Shown: positions 36,914-45,269 of the stretch, in pieces
How the letters are laid out: the number at the start of each line of letters is the position of its first letter
Position numbering within the stretch: the first letter of the stretch is position 1
Source: Bacteroidota bacterium
Lineage (GTDB): Bacteria > Bacteroidota > Bacteroidia > Bacteroidales > CAIXZF01
Direction: 5' to 3'
Length of the DNA stretch: 64,000 nucleotides
Assembly: GCA_022709385.1 (NCBI GenBank)
Contig: JAKLIX010000018.1
Coordinates: 1-64,000 of the forward strand
Notes under the pieces: generated by a model
Told to the model about the DNA's origin: nothing
The model's database searches: none
What the model saw: the letters and a program-made list of their open reading frames with translations, nothing else
Program-made: the position numbers and the translations under genes

Positions 36914-37231
36914 ATGTCCAAGAAGAAGCTTATTGTTAACTATGACAAACTGCCCCCTGGTGTTTTATCACAGATAGAGAAGCAATATCCTGACGGTTGG
37001 ATGAATCATGTGATGAAAGTGAAAGGGCCGAAAGATGCCTTCATTTACGTCATCCTGGTTGAGACAGAGGAGGTGGACTACCTGATTAAAATGAAAGTGA
37101 AGAAAGACCGGAAAGGTGTTGAAAATGAGGAAGATTTTCTTCCCGAATTCAATGATCTTTCATCTTCTAATCAGGAAGACGGTAATGGTGCAGAGAGAAG
37201 CAGCAATGACGATTCAGGCCAGGACGAATAG
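36914..37231 (+). CDS. Conserved hypothetical protein, acidic tail
   Basis: A 105-residue soluble protein. Residues 1-70 look like a small alpha/beta domain (MSKKKLIVNYDKLPPGVLSQI, YPDGWMNHVMKVKGPKDAFIYVILVETEEVDYLIK in pieces), and residues 75-105 are a disordered acidic tail rich in Glu, Asp, Ser and Asn. It resembles small hypothetical proteins seen across Bacteroidota, but I cannot name a family. It has a clear promoter and stands alone, convergent to the FKBP cluster whose last stop is two bases beyond its own. Confidence 0.8.
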   Translation: MSKKKLIVNYDKLPPGVLSQIEKQYPDGWMNHVMKVKGPKDAFIYVILVETEEVDYLIKMKVKKDRKGVENEEDFLPEFNDLSSSNQEDGNGAERSSNDDSGQDE

Positions 37232-37233
37232 CA

Positions 37234-38136
37234 TCAGGGCAGTTTAATATCCAGTAATTCCACTTCGTAGATCAGTGTTGTAAAGGGAGGCAAAGTACCC
37301 GTCTGATACTCCCCGAATGCAAGGTGTGACGGAATGATCAACCTGGCTTTTCCGCCTTTTCTCATGGAGAGCAATCCTTCTTCGAGGCCCTTCGGGATGG
37401 TCCCTTTTCCAAGGATAAACTGCAAGGGTTCCCTGTCGGTGCTTTCAAAGACCTTCCCGTCAGTAAGAAAGGCTTTATAATTCACCGTGATCGTGTTTCC
37501 TTTGACCGGTTGATTGCCATTCCCCTCAGTTTCAGTGATGACATATAAGCCGGAAGCAGTGGGTTGCGTATCAATCCGGTTCCTCTGCAGGTAAAGGATG
37601 AGACTGTCTTTTTCAGCCTGCCTGAGTTTATCATGCTGTTGCTTCTGCTGCTCAAAAAGCGCTAACTGTTCCCTGATAAATTCCTGCTGTGGAATGATTT
37701 CGAGTACTTTAACAAAGAAAGTCAGATCGCTTCCTTTCCTGACAAAGGGTGGGATGCGTTTTTCACCAATCGTTCTCAGGTAAAACGAATCGGCCTTGAT
37801 CAGGAAAGTAAGGCTGTCGCCGACACCTGCGAGTGACAAAGCTTCATTGAAATCGCCTGAATATGCCGGTTTGCTAAGCGTGTGTGTAAAATCAAACTGT
37901 CCCCTGCTGTTATCGAACAGGACGGAATCTTTGCTGTTTTTATAAATCATGGAAAGTTTGACCACATCGCCCGTAAATGGCTTTTGAGCGCTGGGTTTTG
38001 TCTGGAGTAAGAGGTAGCGCAGCCCGGTTTTGGTTTTCTGATAAGCCCTTTCCTGTGCATGTATGCCTGAAATAAAGCATAATACAGTGAGGGATAGCAA
38101 GGTAAGCCTGAGAAGTAAGCCTGAGAAATTCATCAT
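37234..38136 (-). CDS. Two-domain FKBP-type peptidyl-prolyl isomerase, degenerate active site
   Basis: A 300-residue secreted protein: signal peptide (ending near ISGIHAQ), a degenerate FKBP-like first domain (about 30-135), a Gln-rich coiled linker (EQQKQQHDKLRQAEKDSL), and a second FKBP domain. In the second domain the usual Asp of VFD is Glu (VFES), the Trp at the pocket floor is Leu (PKGLEEGL), and Tyr is Phe (AFGEY), so isomerase activity is doubtful and a chaperone role more likely. The start is the ATG at 38136; a GTG nine bases earlier abuts the upstream stop. It is the last gene of the nrnA-FKBP cluster. Confidence 0.9.
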   Translation of the reverse strand: MMNFSGLLLRLTLLSLTVLCFISGIHAQERAYQKTKTGLRYLLLQTKPSAQKPFTGDVVKLSMIYKNSKDSVLFDNSRGQFDFTHTLSKPAYSGDFNEALSLAGVGDSLTFLIKADSFYLRTIGEKRIPPFVRKGSDLTFFVKVLEIIPQQEFIREQLALFEQQKQQHDKLRQAEKDSLILYLQRNRIDTQPTASGLYVITETEGNGNQPVKGNTITVNYKAFLTDGKVFESTDREPLQFILGKGTIPKGLEEGLLSMRKGGKARLIIPSHLAFGEYQTGTLPPFTTLIYEVELLDIKLP

Positions 38137-38145
38137 GGAACGCAC

Positions 38146-39033
38146 TTACTTTACATCCAGCAATTCAACCTCGAAAGTGAGTACTGAATTGGCAGGGATT
38201 TTTCCGACACTACCTTCCCCGTATGCCATTTTGGAGGGGATAATAAGGATGGCCTTGCCTCCTTTATGCATATTGGCAATGCCCTCTTCCCAGCCACGGA
38301 TCACTTTGTTTTTGCCCAGAGGGAAAGAAAAAGGTTCCGGTTTCCCGATCGAAGAATCGAACACGGTTCCATCCAGCAGTTTGCCGGTATAATGCACTAC
38401 CACGGTCTTTCCCGGCTCTGCTTTTGGTCCGTCACCCTTACGGGATTCAATATAATAAAGTCCGCTTTTCGATGGACTTCCAGTGAGTTGATGTTCAGCC
38501 ATATAAATCCTGATCAGGGAATCTTCCTTCCGCGCTCTTTCAGCATTGACCTTTGCCTCGGCTTCGAACTTGGCCTGCATTTCCTTCTGGAATTCATCCT
38601 TAGGTTGAATCTTGAGAAGCTTCACATAAAACTTCACGTCATTCCCTTTTTTTACGTATGCCGGTAAACTTTTTACCCTGAAAGTCTTTAGAAAGAGGGA
38701 ATCGGCATTGATAGAGAATACCGCACTGTCTCCAATACCAAGCATTTTCAGTCCTTCGAAAATATCCCCGGGGTAAGTGGGCTCCATCACGGGAAAGATA
38801 TACGGGGTGGGACTTTTCCTACTGTCAAAGAAAACAGTGTCTCCGGTCTTATAAAACCCTGTGACGGTAACCATATCGCCAAGCTTAGGCTTTTCTGCTT
38901 CCGGGTTTTGTTTGAAAAACATGTATTTTAAACCGCTTTTGGTTTTTTGCCATTCCTGGTCTGTTTGCGAGTAGGCGGAGAACGCACTCACAGCACATAA
39001 AATCACCAGGATGAACCGCCATCCTTTTCTCAT
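38146..39033 (-). CDS. Two-domain FKBP-type peptidyl-prolyl isomerase, periplasmic
   Basis: A 295-residue protein with a type I signal peptide (ending SAYSQ), a first FKBP-like domain, a charged linker ([21 protein letters not shown]), and a canonical second FKBP domain: [32 protein letters not shown] and [16 protein letters not shown]. The pocket residues Tyr, Phe-Asp, Val-Ile, Trp and Tyr are all present, so it should be active in folding exported proteins. The N-terminal domain lacks these residues. It is a close paralogue of the genes on both sides, probably from tandem duplication. Confidence 0.92.
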   Translation of the reverse strand: MRKGWRFILVILCAVSAFSAYSQTDQEWQKTKSGLKYMFFKQNPEAEKPKLGDMVTVTGFYKTGDTVFFDSRKSPTPYIFPVMEPTYPGDIFEGLKMLGIGDSAVFSINADSLFLKTFRVKSLPAYVKKGNDVKFYVKLLKIQPKDEFQKEMQAKFEAEAKVNAERARKEDSLIRIYMAEHQLTGSPSKSGLYYIESRKGDGPKAEPGKTVVVHYTGKLLDGTVFDSSIGKPEPFSFPLGKNKVIRGWEEGIANMHKGGKAILIIPSKMAYGEGSVGKIPANSVLTFEVELLDVK

Positions 39034-39055
39034 ATGAATTAATACTTTAGTTTAA

Positions 39056-39934
39056 TTAGTTAACTTCAACAAGCTCAACCTCAAATACAAGAGTTGAATA
39101 TGGAGGGATGTTACCCATGCCTCTTGATCCATAACCCAGGTTTGAGGGAATGATGAGTTTGGCTTTTCCACCGGCTTTCATTTTCGAGATTCCTTCGTCC
39201 CAGCCCGGAATCACTTCACCCGTACCAAGGTTGAATTCAAACGGCTGACCATGGTTCTCGCTGGAATCAAACACTTTGCCATCCAGCAGCATCCCGGTAT
39301 ATTTCACCTTCACCTTCTTTCCGGTTTCGGCTTTAGCTCCGCTGCCACGTTTCACCTCGATGTAATAAAGACCGCTTTCCAGGGGTGTTGCAGTAATTTT
39401 GTTGTCCTTCAGGTATTGCGACATGGCTTCCTGTTCTTTCGCCTGCATTTCCTGCATCTCCTGGGCCTGCTGCTCCATCATTTCTTTCTGTTCTGCTTCA
39501 TAATCTGCTTTTTTCTGGATATCCAGGATCTTCACATCGAATTTCAGTTTTGATCCGGACTGAATGAATGAGGGGAGAGAAGCCCTGGCAGTCTTGATGA
39601 AAAAGGAATCGGCAAGAATGAGGAAAGTAGCACTGTCGCCTTTACCAAGCAGACTGAGCCCCTCATAAATGTCACCGGGGTATTCTGAAGCGATCAGGGG
39701 AATTTTAAAGGGCGAAGGATTCTTCCTGCTGTCGAGCAATACCGAATCATTCGCTGTCTTATAAACCAGGATGGCAGTGATCATGTCTCCCACCTCGGCT
39801 TTGGGAGCATCTTTGTCCTGGGCATGGATCATATATTCCAGACCATTGCTTGTTTTTTTATATCCTCCTCCTGAGCAGGCCCAAAAGGCTGCAAGGATAG
39901 CAAGCACAAAAAGCTTTAAACCTAATTTGTTCAT
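39056..39934 (-). CDS. Two-domain FKBP-type peptidyl-prolyl isomerase lipoprotein
   Basis: A 292-residue lipoprotein (Cys20 in AAFWAC) with the same two-domain plan. The linker (EQKEMMEQQAQEMQEMQAKE) is a clear coiled-coil rich in Met, Gln and Glu. The second domain has the full FKBP pocket: VKYTGMLLDGKVFDSS, GTGEVIPGWDEGI, NLGYGSRGMGNIPPYS. It should be an active isomerase anchored to the outer or inner membrane. The linker could make dimers, as in FkpA and Mip. First of the three long paralogues after gldI. Confidence 0.92.
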   Translation of the reverse strand: MNKLGLKLFVLAILAAFWACSGGGYKKTSNGLEYMIHAQDKDAPKAEVGDMITAILVYKTANDSVLLDSRKNPSPFKIPLIASEYPGDIYEGLSLLGKGDSATFLILADSFFIKTARASLPSFIQSGSKLKFDVKILDIQKKADYEAEQKEMMEQQAQEMQEMQAKEQEAMSQYLKDNKITATPLESGLYYIEVKRGSGAKAETGKKVKVKYTGMLLDGKVFDSSENHGQPFEFNLGTGEVIPGWDEGISKMKAGGKAKLIIPSNLGYGSRGMGNIPPYSTLVFEVELVEVN

Positions 39935-39967
39935 AAAGTGATAATTATAAAATAATATTTAAACTAT

Positions 39968-40504
39968 TTATTCAAAGGAAACCAAGCTAACATCGTAGAC
40001 CAGGCTTGCTCTTTGAGGAATTTTTTTCTGATCACCCAAAAGCCCGAAAGCGAGGTGCGAAGGTATGATAAATTTCGCTTTCTCGCCTTTTCCAAGTAAA
40101 AAAATGCCTTCTTCGAGTCCAGTGATGGCTTCCCCTTTTCCGAGGGTGATCCTTAAAAGTCCGTCCTTTTCAGAATCGTACAATACCTGGCCGTTGAGCA
40201 GTTGAACGCGGTAGGCTGCAGTGATGGTACTACCGGAAACAGGTCTTTCCGGTTCATCAACAGAAGCATAAATATAATAGTATAAACCACTGGCGGTCTT
40301 TTTCACCGGCCAGCGGTATCTGTCAAGAAAGGCTTGAATTCTCTTTTCTTCTGAATCTGAGAGCGCCTGATTGGCTTTTAATAATGCTTCCTTTAAGCGT
40401 TCAGGCTCCCTGGTCGGTTTCTCCTTTTTCTTTAATTCGCCACAGGAAAAAAATTGAAGTAATACTACTAATAATATAATGTATACTATTGATAATCTTT
40501 GCAT
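39968..40504 (-). CDS. GldI-like FKBP lipoprotein
   Basis: A 178-residue lipoprotein (Cys21 in LLQFFSC) with one FKBP domain. The sequence resembles GldI of Flavobacterium more than classical FKBPs: a helical N-terminal part, SGLYYYIYA, a VLYDSE in place of VFD, ITGLEEGI without the pocket Trp, and HLAFGLLGDQKKIP. GldI is needed for gliding and T9SS function in flavobacteria, probably as a chaperone for a machine component. That fits the T9SS substrates in this window, though GldI-like proteins also occur in non-gliding bacteria. The start (MQRLSIV, ATG at 40504) overlaps the end of nrnA by 19 bases, so translation is likely coupled. Confidence 0.85.
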   Translation of the reverse strand: MQRLSIVYIILLVVLLQFFSCGELKKKEKPTREPERLKEALLKANQALSDSEEKRIQAFLDRYRWPVKKTASGLYYYIYASVDEPERPVSGSTITAAYRVQLLNGQVLYDSEKDGLLRITLGKGEAITGLEEGIFLLGKGEKAKFIIPSHLAFGLLGDQKKIPQRASLVYDVSLVSFE

Positions 40505-41577
40505 AGTACACAACAATTCTTTAATAATTCCTGATATTGCGGCAAAAGGGCTTCAAACTTCCGGAGGGTTTCATCCATTGACAAGTAGCTGTTCCCGCCG
40601 GCAGCATTTTTATGCCCGCCACCTTCAAAGTGGTTTCTGACGAATTCGTTCACGGAGAATTGCCCTTTCGATCTCAAAGACATCCTGACATGATTGTCTT
40701 TTTCGGTAAAAAGGACAGCCATGCATATGCCGTCGATTGACAGGGCATAATTTACCACTCCCTCGGTATCACCCACCTGAAAATGAAAACGTTTTAAGTC
40801 CTCTTTTGATAAATAAATATAAGCCGTATTAAACTGATGCAAAACGGTAAGTTTCTCCGAGAGGCAATACCCCAGCAGGCGCATACGGTGTTCAGAATAA
40901 TTATCGTAAACCAGCCTGTGAATCCTTTCTGGATCAATGCCTTTACTAATGAGATCAGCTACCACATGAAAGGTCTCAGGGTAACCACAGGAATAGCTGA
41001 AAGAGCCGGTATCGGTGGCAATTCCAACGAATAAACATTCAGCCATCGATTTATCGATCAATTCCTTATCACCGCTCATCTCAATAAAATTATAAACCAG
41101 TTCAGATGTTGATGACGTTGCCGTTTCAGAGATCATCAAAGCAAATGAAGCTTCCTCAGGTTGGGGATGATGATCGATCATCACCAAAGGAACGGTGATA
41201 AGCGGCCATATCTTCTGCATCTTCTCCACTCTGCTTAATCCATTAAAATCAAGGCAGAACACCAGCTTGGCATCGCCTGCAAGTTTCATAGCCAGGGACT
41301 CATTTCTTTTAAAGACCACTACCTGATCAATACCAGGCATCCAGGCAAGAAACGAGGGATAGTCATTCGGAACAAGAATGTCGGAAATGATTCCCAGCTT
41401 TGAAAAATACGCTTTCAGGGCCAGGGAAGCACCAACGGCATCACCATCCGGATTGGCATGGGTAGTGATCAATACCCTGGTTCCAGGTACCAGTAGCGCT
41501 TTGATCTGATGAAAGTGGTTGATCGCCAATTTTTTTTCGGCAAAGATAATTTTTTTTAACGAAGCTACAGCGCTCAT
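40486..41577 (-). CDS. nrnA: DHH-family phosphoesterase, NrnA-like
   Basis: A 363-residue protein with the DHH and DHHA1 domains of bifunctional oligoribonuclease/pAp phosphatase NrnA. Motifs: THANPDGDAVGAS (motif I), D-x-N in CLDFNG, the DHH motif MIDHHPQPE, ATDTGSFSYS, and the C-terminal EGGGHKNAAGG. It degrades nano-RNAs and 3'-phosphoadenosine 5'-phosphate in the cytoplasm. The start is the ATG at 41577 (MSAVASLKK), preceded by AGGGTGGGG; a frame to 41622 also exists. It heads the FKBP cluster and diverges from ndk. The order ndk, nrnA, gldI-like gene is seen in other Bacteroidota as I recall, so the clustering is likely ancestral. Confidence 0.93.
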   Translation of the reverse strand: MSAVASLKKIIFAEKKLAINHFHQIKALLVPGTRVLITTHANPDGDAVGASLALKAYFSKLGIISDILVPNDYPSFLAWMPGIDQVVVFKRNESLAMKLAGDAKLVFCLDFNGLSRVEKMQKIWPLITVPLVMIDHHPQPEEASFALMISETATSSTSELVYNFIEMSGDKELIDKSMAECLFVGIATDTGSFSYSCGYPETFHVVADLISKGIDPERIHRLVYDNYSEHRMRLLGYCLSEKLTVLHQFNTAYIYLSKEDLKRFHFQVGDTEGVVNYALSIDGICMAVLFTEKDNHVRMSLRSKGQFSVNEFVRNHFEGGGHKNAAGGNSYLSMDETLRKFEALLPQYQELLKNCCVLCKDYQ

Positions 41578-41689
41578 CCCCACCCTGCTCACACCTGACG
41601 CGGCTTCCGGACAAATTTTCATGCTTCATAAGGTCAGATAAATTGAACTATTCACAGCCTTCCGGGTTTATTATGCAAATATCGCCACC

Positions 41690-42109
41690 ATGCAAGGGAA
41701 TAAAACACTGACAATGATTAAACCGGATGCCGTTCAAAAAGGCTTTACCGGCAAAATACTCGAACAGATCACCGGAGCCGGTTTCCGGATAACTGCCATG
41801 AAGATGTTACATTTGTCAATACCCCGGGCTGAACTTTTTTACGCTGTTCACAGAGACAGGCCGTTTTACAGTGAGTTGGTGCAATTCATGGCATCGGGTC
41901 CGATCGTGGCTGCCATTCTTGAAAAAAACAATGCGGTGGCGGATTTCAGAGCCCTCATCGGTCCGACCGACCCGGCCAAGGCATCTTCGGACAGTATCCG
42001 CGCCAGATTTGGCAGCAGTGTCCAGAACAATGCCATACACGGATCCGACAGTGATGAGAACGCAAAGATGGAATGTGACTTCTTCTTTAATCAATTGGAA
42101 AGGTTTTGA
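41690..42109 (+). CDS. ndk: Nucleoside diphosphate kinase
   Basis: A 139-residue kinase that balances nucleoside triphosphates using a phosphohistidine. It begins NKTLTMIKPDAVQKG and has the catalytic H117 in NAIHGSDS; length is normal. It diverges from nrnA and faces the XRE regulator gene end to end. Two TTACA-N2-TGTAA-like sites lie directly after its stop (42113-42124 and 42157-42168). Confidence 0.97.
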   Translation: MQGNKTLTMIKPDAVQKGFTGKILEQITGAGFRITAMKMLHLSIPRAELFYAVHRDRPFYSELVQFMASGPIVAAILEKNNAVADFRALIGPTDPAKASSDSIRARFGSSVQNNAIHGSDSDENAKMECDFFFNQLERF

Positions 42110-42112
42110 TGT

Positions 42113-42124
42113 TTTCAATTGTAA
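42113..42124. promoter_or_regulatory. Operator-like site A downstream of ndk and the XRE gene
   Basis: TTTCA-AT-TGTAA, nine of ten core positions matching TTACA-N2-TGTAA. The wider repeat GTTTTCAA/TTGTAAAC (42111-42126) has one mismatch. Its centre is 44 bp from site B. Confidence 0.45.
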
Positions 42125-42156
42125 ACATCATAAAGAAAGGTTGCGGTGAAAGAATG

Positions 42157-42168
42157 TTACATCTGTAA
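42157..42168. promoter_or_regulatory. Operator-like site B downstream of the XRE gene
   Basis: TTACA-TC-TGTAA, a perfect match, nine bases past the stop of the XRE gene on that gene's strand. Confidence 0.45.
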
Positions 42169-42176
42169 ACAGCAGA

Positions 42177-42701
42177 TTATTCCGGAGTGTACTCCCTGAA
42201 AGTTCGGTTTGAAAAGAAGACCAGTACTTTTTCGATTTGCTTGCCGGCTTTCTGATCTGGCATGGTTTCAGTCTTGTCTGAGGCTTCCGGCCTGACTTCT
42301 TCCTTTGGCTCCGGCCTTGGCTGTTGCGGAGTGACAGTGATTTCCTCCCTGGCGACAACTGCCTGTTTTTCAGCAGGAGGAGCAATGTTTTGCCTTTCAG
42401 GAGTCAGCAACTGCTCCTGCTTCTTCGGAATCGCCTGTATGGCTTCGCCTGGCGTTTCAAATTCCTCCGCGAGCTCGCTGAACAGGTTATACTCCATATT
42501 CATGGGCCCTTTACCAAATAAAATCCAGTCTGGATTGATTTCCGGATAGCGTTTCAGTATCTTCTGGATGAATTCCAGGCTCGGCTTGTTTCTGCCCGAT
42601 AATACATGGGAAATGTTCGAACGCTGAACCCCGATCTCATCAGCAAACTGGGATGCGGTAATGTTCTTAGCTTTTAACAGTAAGGCAATACGGTCTGTCA
42701 T
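42177..42701 (-). CDS. XRE-family HTH regulator with long Pro/Glu tail
   Basis: A 174-residue protein with an N-terminal cI/Cro-type helix-turn-helix (MTDRIALLLKAKNITASQFA, then VQRSNISHVLSGRNKPSLEFI, residues 1-50). It continues with ILKRYPEINPDWILFGKGPM, common in Bacteroidota members of this family, and then a low-complexity region rich in Pro, Glu, Gln and Lys (about 75-155) and a short end, VLVFFSNRTFREYTPE. The tail has no known fold and could hold a partner. Several TTACA-N2-TGTAA sites lie around its promoter and past its end, so it is probably autoregulated. What it controls is unknown. Confidence 0.9.
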   Translation of the reverse strand: MTDRIALLLKAKNITASQFADEIGVQRSNISHVLSGRNKPSLEFIQKILKRYPEINPDWILFGKGPMNMEYNLFSELAEEFETPGEAIQAIPKKQEQLLTPERQNIAPPAEKQAVVAREEITVTPQQPRPEPKEEVRPEASDKTETMPDQKAGKQIEKVLVFFSNRTFREYTPE

Positions 42702-42707
42702 GATTAT

Positions 42708-42719
42708 TTACTTTTGTAT
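42708..42719. promoter_or_regulatory. Operator-like site C1 in the XRE gene leader
   Basis: TTACT-TT-TGTAT, eight of ten core matches with symmetric changes. It lies between the expected start of transcription and the ATG at 42701. Confidence 0.35.
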
Positions 42720-42735
42720 ATAGCTACCAGGTTTA

Positions 42736-42743
42736 CAAAAATA
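42736..42743 (-). promoter_or_regulatory. -7 element of the XRE gene
   Basis: TATTTTTG on the minus strand, overlapping a TTACA half-site at 42733-42737. Transcription would begin near 42730. Confidence 0.5.
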
Positions 42744-42767
42744 CACAAGATTAGCATACGCACCTGT

Positions 42768-42779
42768 TTACATTTGTGA
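42768..42779. promoter_or_regulatory. Operator-like site C3 near the XRE gene -33 region
   Basis: TTACA-TT-TGTGA, nine of ten core matches. Its centre is 24 bp from that of C4. In relation to the promoter it covers about -36 to -50. Confidence 0.45.
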
Positions 42780-42791
42780 ATTTCTTGTTGT

Positions 42792-42803
42792 TTACAATTG
42801 TAA
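42792..42803. promoter_or_regulatory. Operator-like site C4 upstream of the XRE promoter
   Basis: TTACA-AT-TGTAA, a perfect match and the strongest site, centred about 67 bp upstream of the expected start. Further half-sites lie at 42819-42823 and 42835-42839. Confidence 0.5.
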
Positions 42804-43158
42804 TCTGCTGTGTTCGCTTTGTAAGCTTTATACTTTACAAATGGATAAAGGTTGCAGACCCTTGCGTAAGATCATCCGGCCATGGATTGCAGGTTCGCGA
42901 CTGTTTGCACACCGAAAAGAAGGACATGGATTGCACAGGCAGATCATGCGGGCATATCTCCGATACGCTTCGATATTTCGTATTGATTTCTCCCCTACCC
43001 CGAAAAATTCTAATTATCCGCAGGTAAAGTTCCGGATTATTGCATCAATTGAAAATATACTGAATTGAATCTTAGTGAAATGCGAAGCAATTTTCGTTTA
43101 TACCGACACAGAATGGTTTTCCGAAAATATGGACTACAGCGGTGTCTGGCATTACTAC

Positions 43159-44298
43159 CTATTGTTCCCGGTAGCGGAACACGACTCCTCTTTTCCGGAG
43201 CTCATCTAGCAGGAATGTGACACATGCTTCATCGGAGGCGAGGAATTCGGGAACACTGATCCCTTTCCGGCTGAAGCGACCTGACAGAAGCAGACGGACG
43301 GCAGCAGTGGCTGCGTAGCCTGTCGTTCTTGCCATGGAATGAACCCTTGTTTCATGATCATAGCGATCGTAAAGGTCGAAGGTCAATACCCTGTTCTCCT
43401 TCCCTGCCATTCCTTCAAGCCGGATATGCATCACAGTGATGTCTTCCTCACCATCTTCGAGTTTCCACAGTGGAAACAACAGCCTGGTGGTGAAGTCGAT
43501 AGGCTTGACGATGGCATCGCCCACCCTCATTTCTTCCTGGCTGAAAAGACCCATCTCCCTGAAAACCTTCATCAGTGCGATGTGCCCAGGGTACCTCAAG
43601 GTTTTTTCGACCATATTTTTGGCTTTTACCGTCCTGAAAAGGGATCTCAGCCCATCGCTGTTAAAAGCTTCCAGCGTCCCTACCCCTTCAAAATCCATCA
43701 GTTCCGGTTCCGACAGGGCCGGCATGGTAATCAATTCACCATTTCTGATAAACCGGGCCGGCCTGACATATTCTTCTATCACATCAATGGGAGAAAACAC
43801 CGCTTTGTACTCGAATGGTTTTTTCCTGACCAAAGGAAGTCCTCCCACATATATCTCCAGCTTGTTTGTCTGATCTAATTTTCCCGCTGCGAAGGCTGAA
43901 AGCACATGGCTCATGCCTGGGGCCACCCCCATATCCACGATAGCCGTAACCTGGTGTTTCACTGCCAGGTCGTGCAAAGAGAAAGGATCTTCAGGAAAAA
44001 AAGCAATATCCACCACATCTTTCCCTTCCGAAATCACCGTTTCAAGGGTGCTGTAACCCATATAGCCCGGAACCGCATCCAGTACCAGGTCATAATCCTT
44101 CACCAGACCGGAAAGCATTGCCCTGTCAGACAGGTCGGCCTGTACCGTTTCCACATGATGAGTCTCCCTGAGTTTGCTGAGGACTTCAGGTTTAATATCA
44201 GCCACCGTCACACTCAGGTCAGCATCAGCTGCAAGGTCGGCTGCCATGGCAGAACCGACGAGTCCGGCACCCAGCACAATGATTTTCTTTTTCTCCAT
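43159..44298 (-). CDS. Saccharopine dehydrogenase-like NAD(P)-binding protein
   Basis: A 379-residue protein with an N-terminal Rossmann fold (IIVLGAGLVGSAMAADLA, residues 6-23; a D-x-K pair after strand 2, VADIKPE) and the C-terminal domain of saccharopine dehydrogenase/reductase. Members reduce or oxidise aminoadipate-type and other amino-acid-derived substrates; Bacteroidota homologues have not been firmly assigned. Substrate cannot be told. The start is the ATG at 44298 (MEKKKIIVLG), with AAGG nine bases upstream. It follows the EamA gene on the same strand by 28 bases. Confidence 0.88.
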   Translation of the reverse strand: MEKKKIIVLGAGLVGSAMAADLAADADLSVTVADIKPEVLSKLRETHHVETVQADLSDRAMLSGLVKDYDLVLDAVPGYMGYSTLETVISEGKDVVDIAFFPEDPFSLHDLAVKHQVTAIVDMGVAPGMSHVLSAFAAGKLDQTNKLEIYVGGLPLVRKKPFEYKAVFSPIDVIEEYVRPARFIRNGELITMPALSEPELMDFEGVGTLEAFNSDGLRSLFRTVKAKNMVEKTLRYPGHIALMKVFREMGLFSQEEMRVGDAIVKPIDFTTRLLFPLWKLEDGEEDITVMHIRLEGMAGKENRVLTFDLYDRYDHETRVHSMARTTGYAATAAVRLLLSGRFSRKGISVPEFLASDEACVTFLLDELRKRGVVFRYREQ

Positions 44299-44326
44299 GT
44301 TCAATTACCTTATTAATAAGCGTGTA

Positions 44327-45262
44327 TTATTTACCAGGGCCTTGCTTTGCATTCTCCCCCGGTGCCTTGTTCATGTTCAGAAACAGTTTCCCCGATTGGG
44401 CAATCACTACACCCCCGATCACGATGAGCATACCCGTCCATTTTGCGAATGTCATCTGCTCAGATAATATAAAATATGAAAACACTGCCGTAAAAACCGG
44501 AATGAGGTTGGAGTAGATATTTGACCGTGCTATCCCCAGATGTTTGATCACATAGGTATACAGGATGAAAGCAGCCGATGAAGCAAAAATAAAAAGCGCT
44601 GCCATTGAATATACCAGATTGAATGTCAGTGAAGTATGTAATACATGCGATAAATCAAGATAAAGAAAAAACGGAAGGAAATACACAGCGCCCAGAAGAT
44701 TCTGCACGGCCACAATTACCACCGGATGATACCTCAGGGAAAGTTTGCGGATAAGGATGCCATATCCCAGGGCTGAAAACACCGCAAAAAGCAACAAGCC
44801 CACCCCGCTGAGTGAGGCGTTTAACGTAAGGTCCTTGTTCAGCAACATCACCAGTACACCCACAAAGGAAATGAAAAGGCCGGCGAAATTAAGCACAGAC
44901 AGCCTTTCCCGAAGAAAAAGCCAGGCCGTAAAAGGCGTGAATACGGGGATGGTTGCAATGATGACCGAAGCAATGGTAGACGAAACACGTTGAAGCCCAT
45001 AGCTTTCCCCAATAAAATAGCAGAAGGGTGAGAAAAAAGCTGAAAGCAGAAACAATCCGGCATCCTTTCTTTTTATCTTCTGTTCCCTGATAAAAATCTG
45101 CCAGATCATGATTAACAAGAGAGAAGACAGCAAGAGGCGGATAAAGATGGTACTCAGGGGAGAGTAATATTCAAATACGACCTTTGACCACACAAAGGAC
45201 ATCCCCCAGAAGAACATGGAGAGGACTGCTGCAGTAGTGACAAGGGTCCGGTTTGCTTTCAT
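44327..45262 (-). CDS. EamA/DMT-family transporter
   Basis: A 311-residue membrane protein with ten predicted helices in two repeated EamA halves. The first half includes FFWGMSFVWSKVVFEYYSPL near residue 20 and the second GYGILIRKLSLRYHPVVIVAVQ. These drug/metabolite exporters move amino acids, nucleotides or small metabolites; the substrate is unknown. It lies between a saccharopine-dehydrogenase-like gene and an isoprenylcysteine-methyltransferase-like gene, with gaps of 28 and 8 bases. Confidence 0.9.
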   Translation of the reverse strand: MKANRTLVTTAAVLSMFFWGMSFVWSKVVFEYYSPLSTIFIRLLLSSLLLIMIWQIFIREQKIKRKDAGLFLLSAFFSPFCYFIGESYGLQRVSSTIASVIIATIPVFTPFTAWLFLRERLSVLNFAGLFISFVGVLVMLLNKDLTLNASLSGVGLLLFAVFSALGYGILIRKLSLRYHPVVIVAVQNLLGAVYFLPFFLYLDLSHVLHTSLTFNLVYSMAALFIFASSAAFILYTYVIKHLGIARSNIYSNLIPVFTAVFSYFILSEQMTFAKWTGMLIVIGGVVIAQSGKLFLNMNKAPGENAKQGPGK

Positions 45263-45269
45263 GGCAGGA

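Larger units (their letters stand above)
42702..43158. other. Intergenic region with clustered operator-like repeats
   Basis: This 457-base region upstream of the XRE gene holds the sites listed separately in its left 145 bases. The rest (42850-43158) shows no RNA or repeat that I recognise. Weak plus-strand frames at 42776-43027 and 42841-43068 have compositions unlike real proteins. Confidence 0.5.

Noticed and set aside
42776-43068. Two plus-strand frames (83 and 75 codons) upstream of the XRE gene
   Set aside because: They start inside operator-like repeats, have no promoter of their own, and show unlikely composition.
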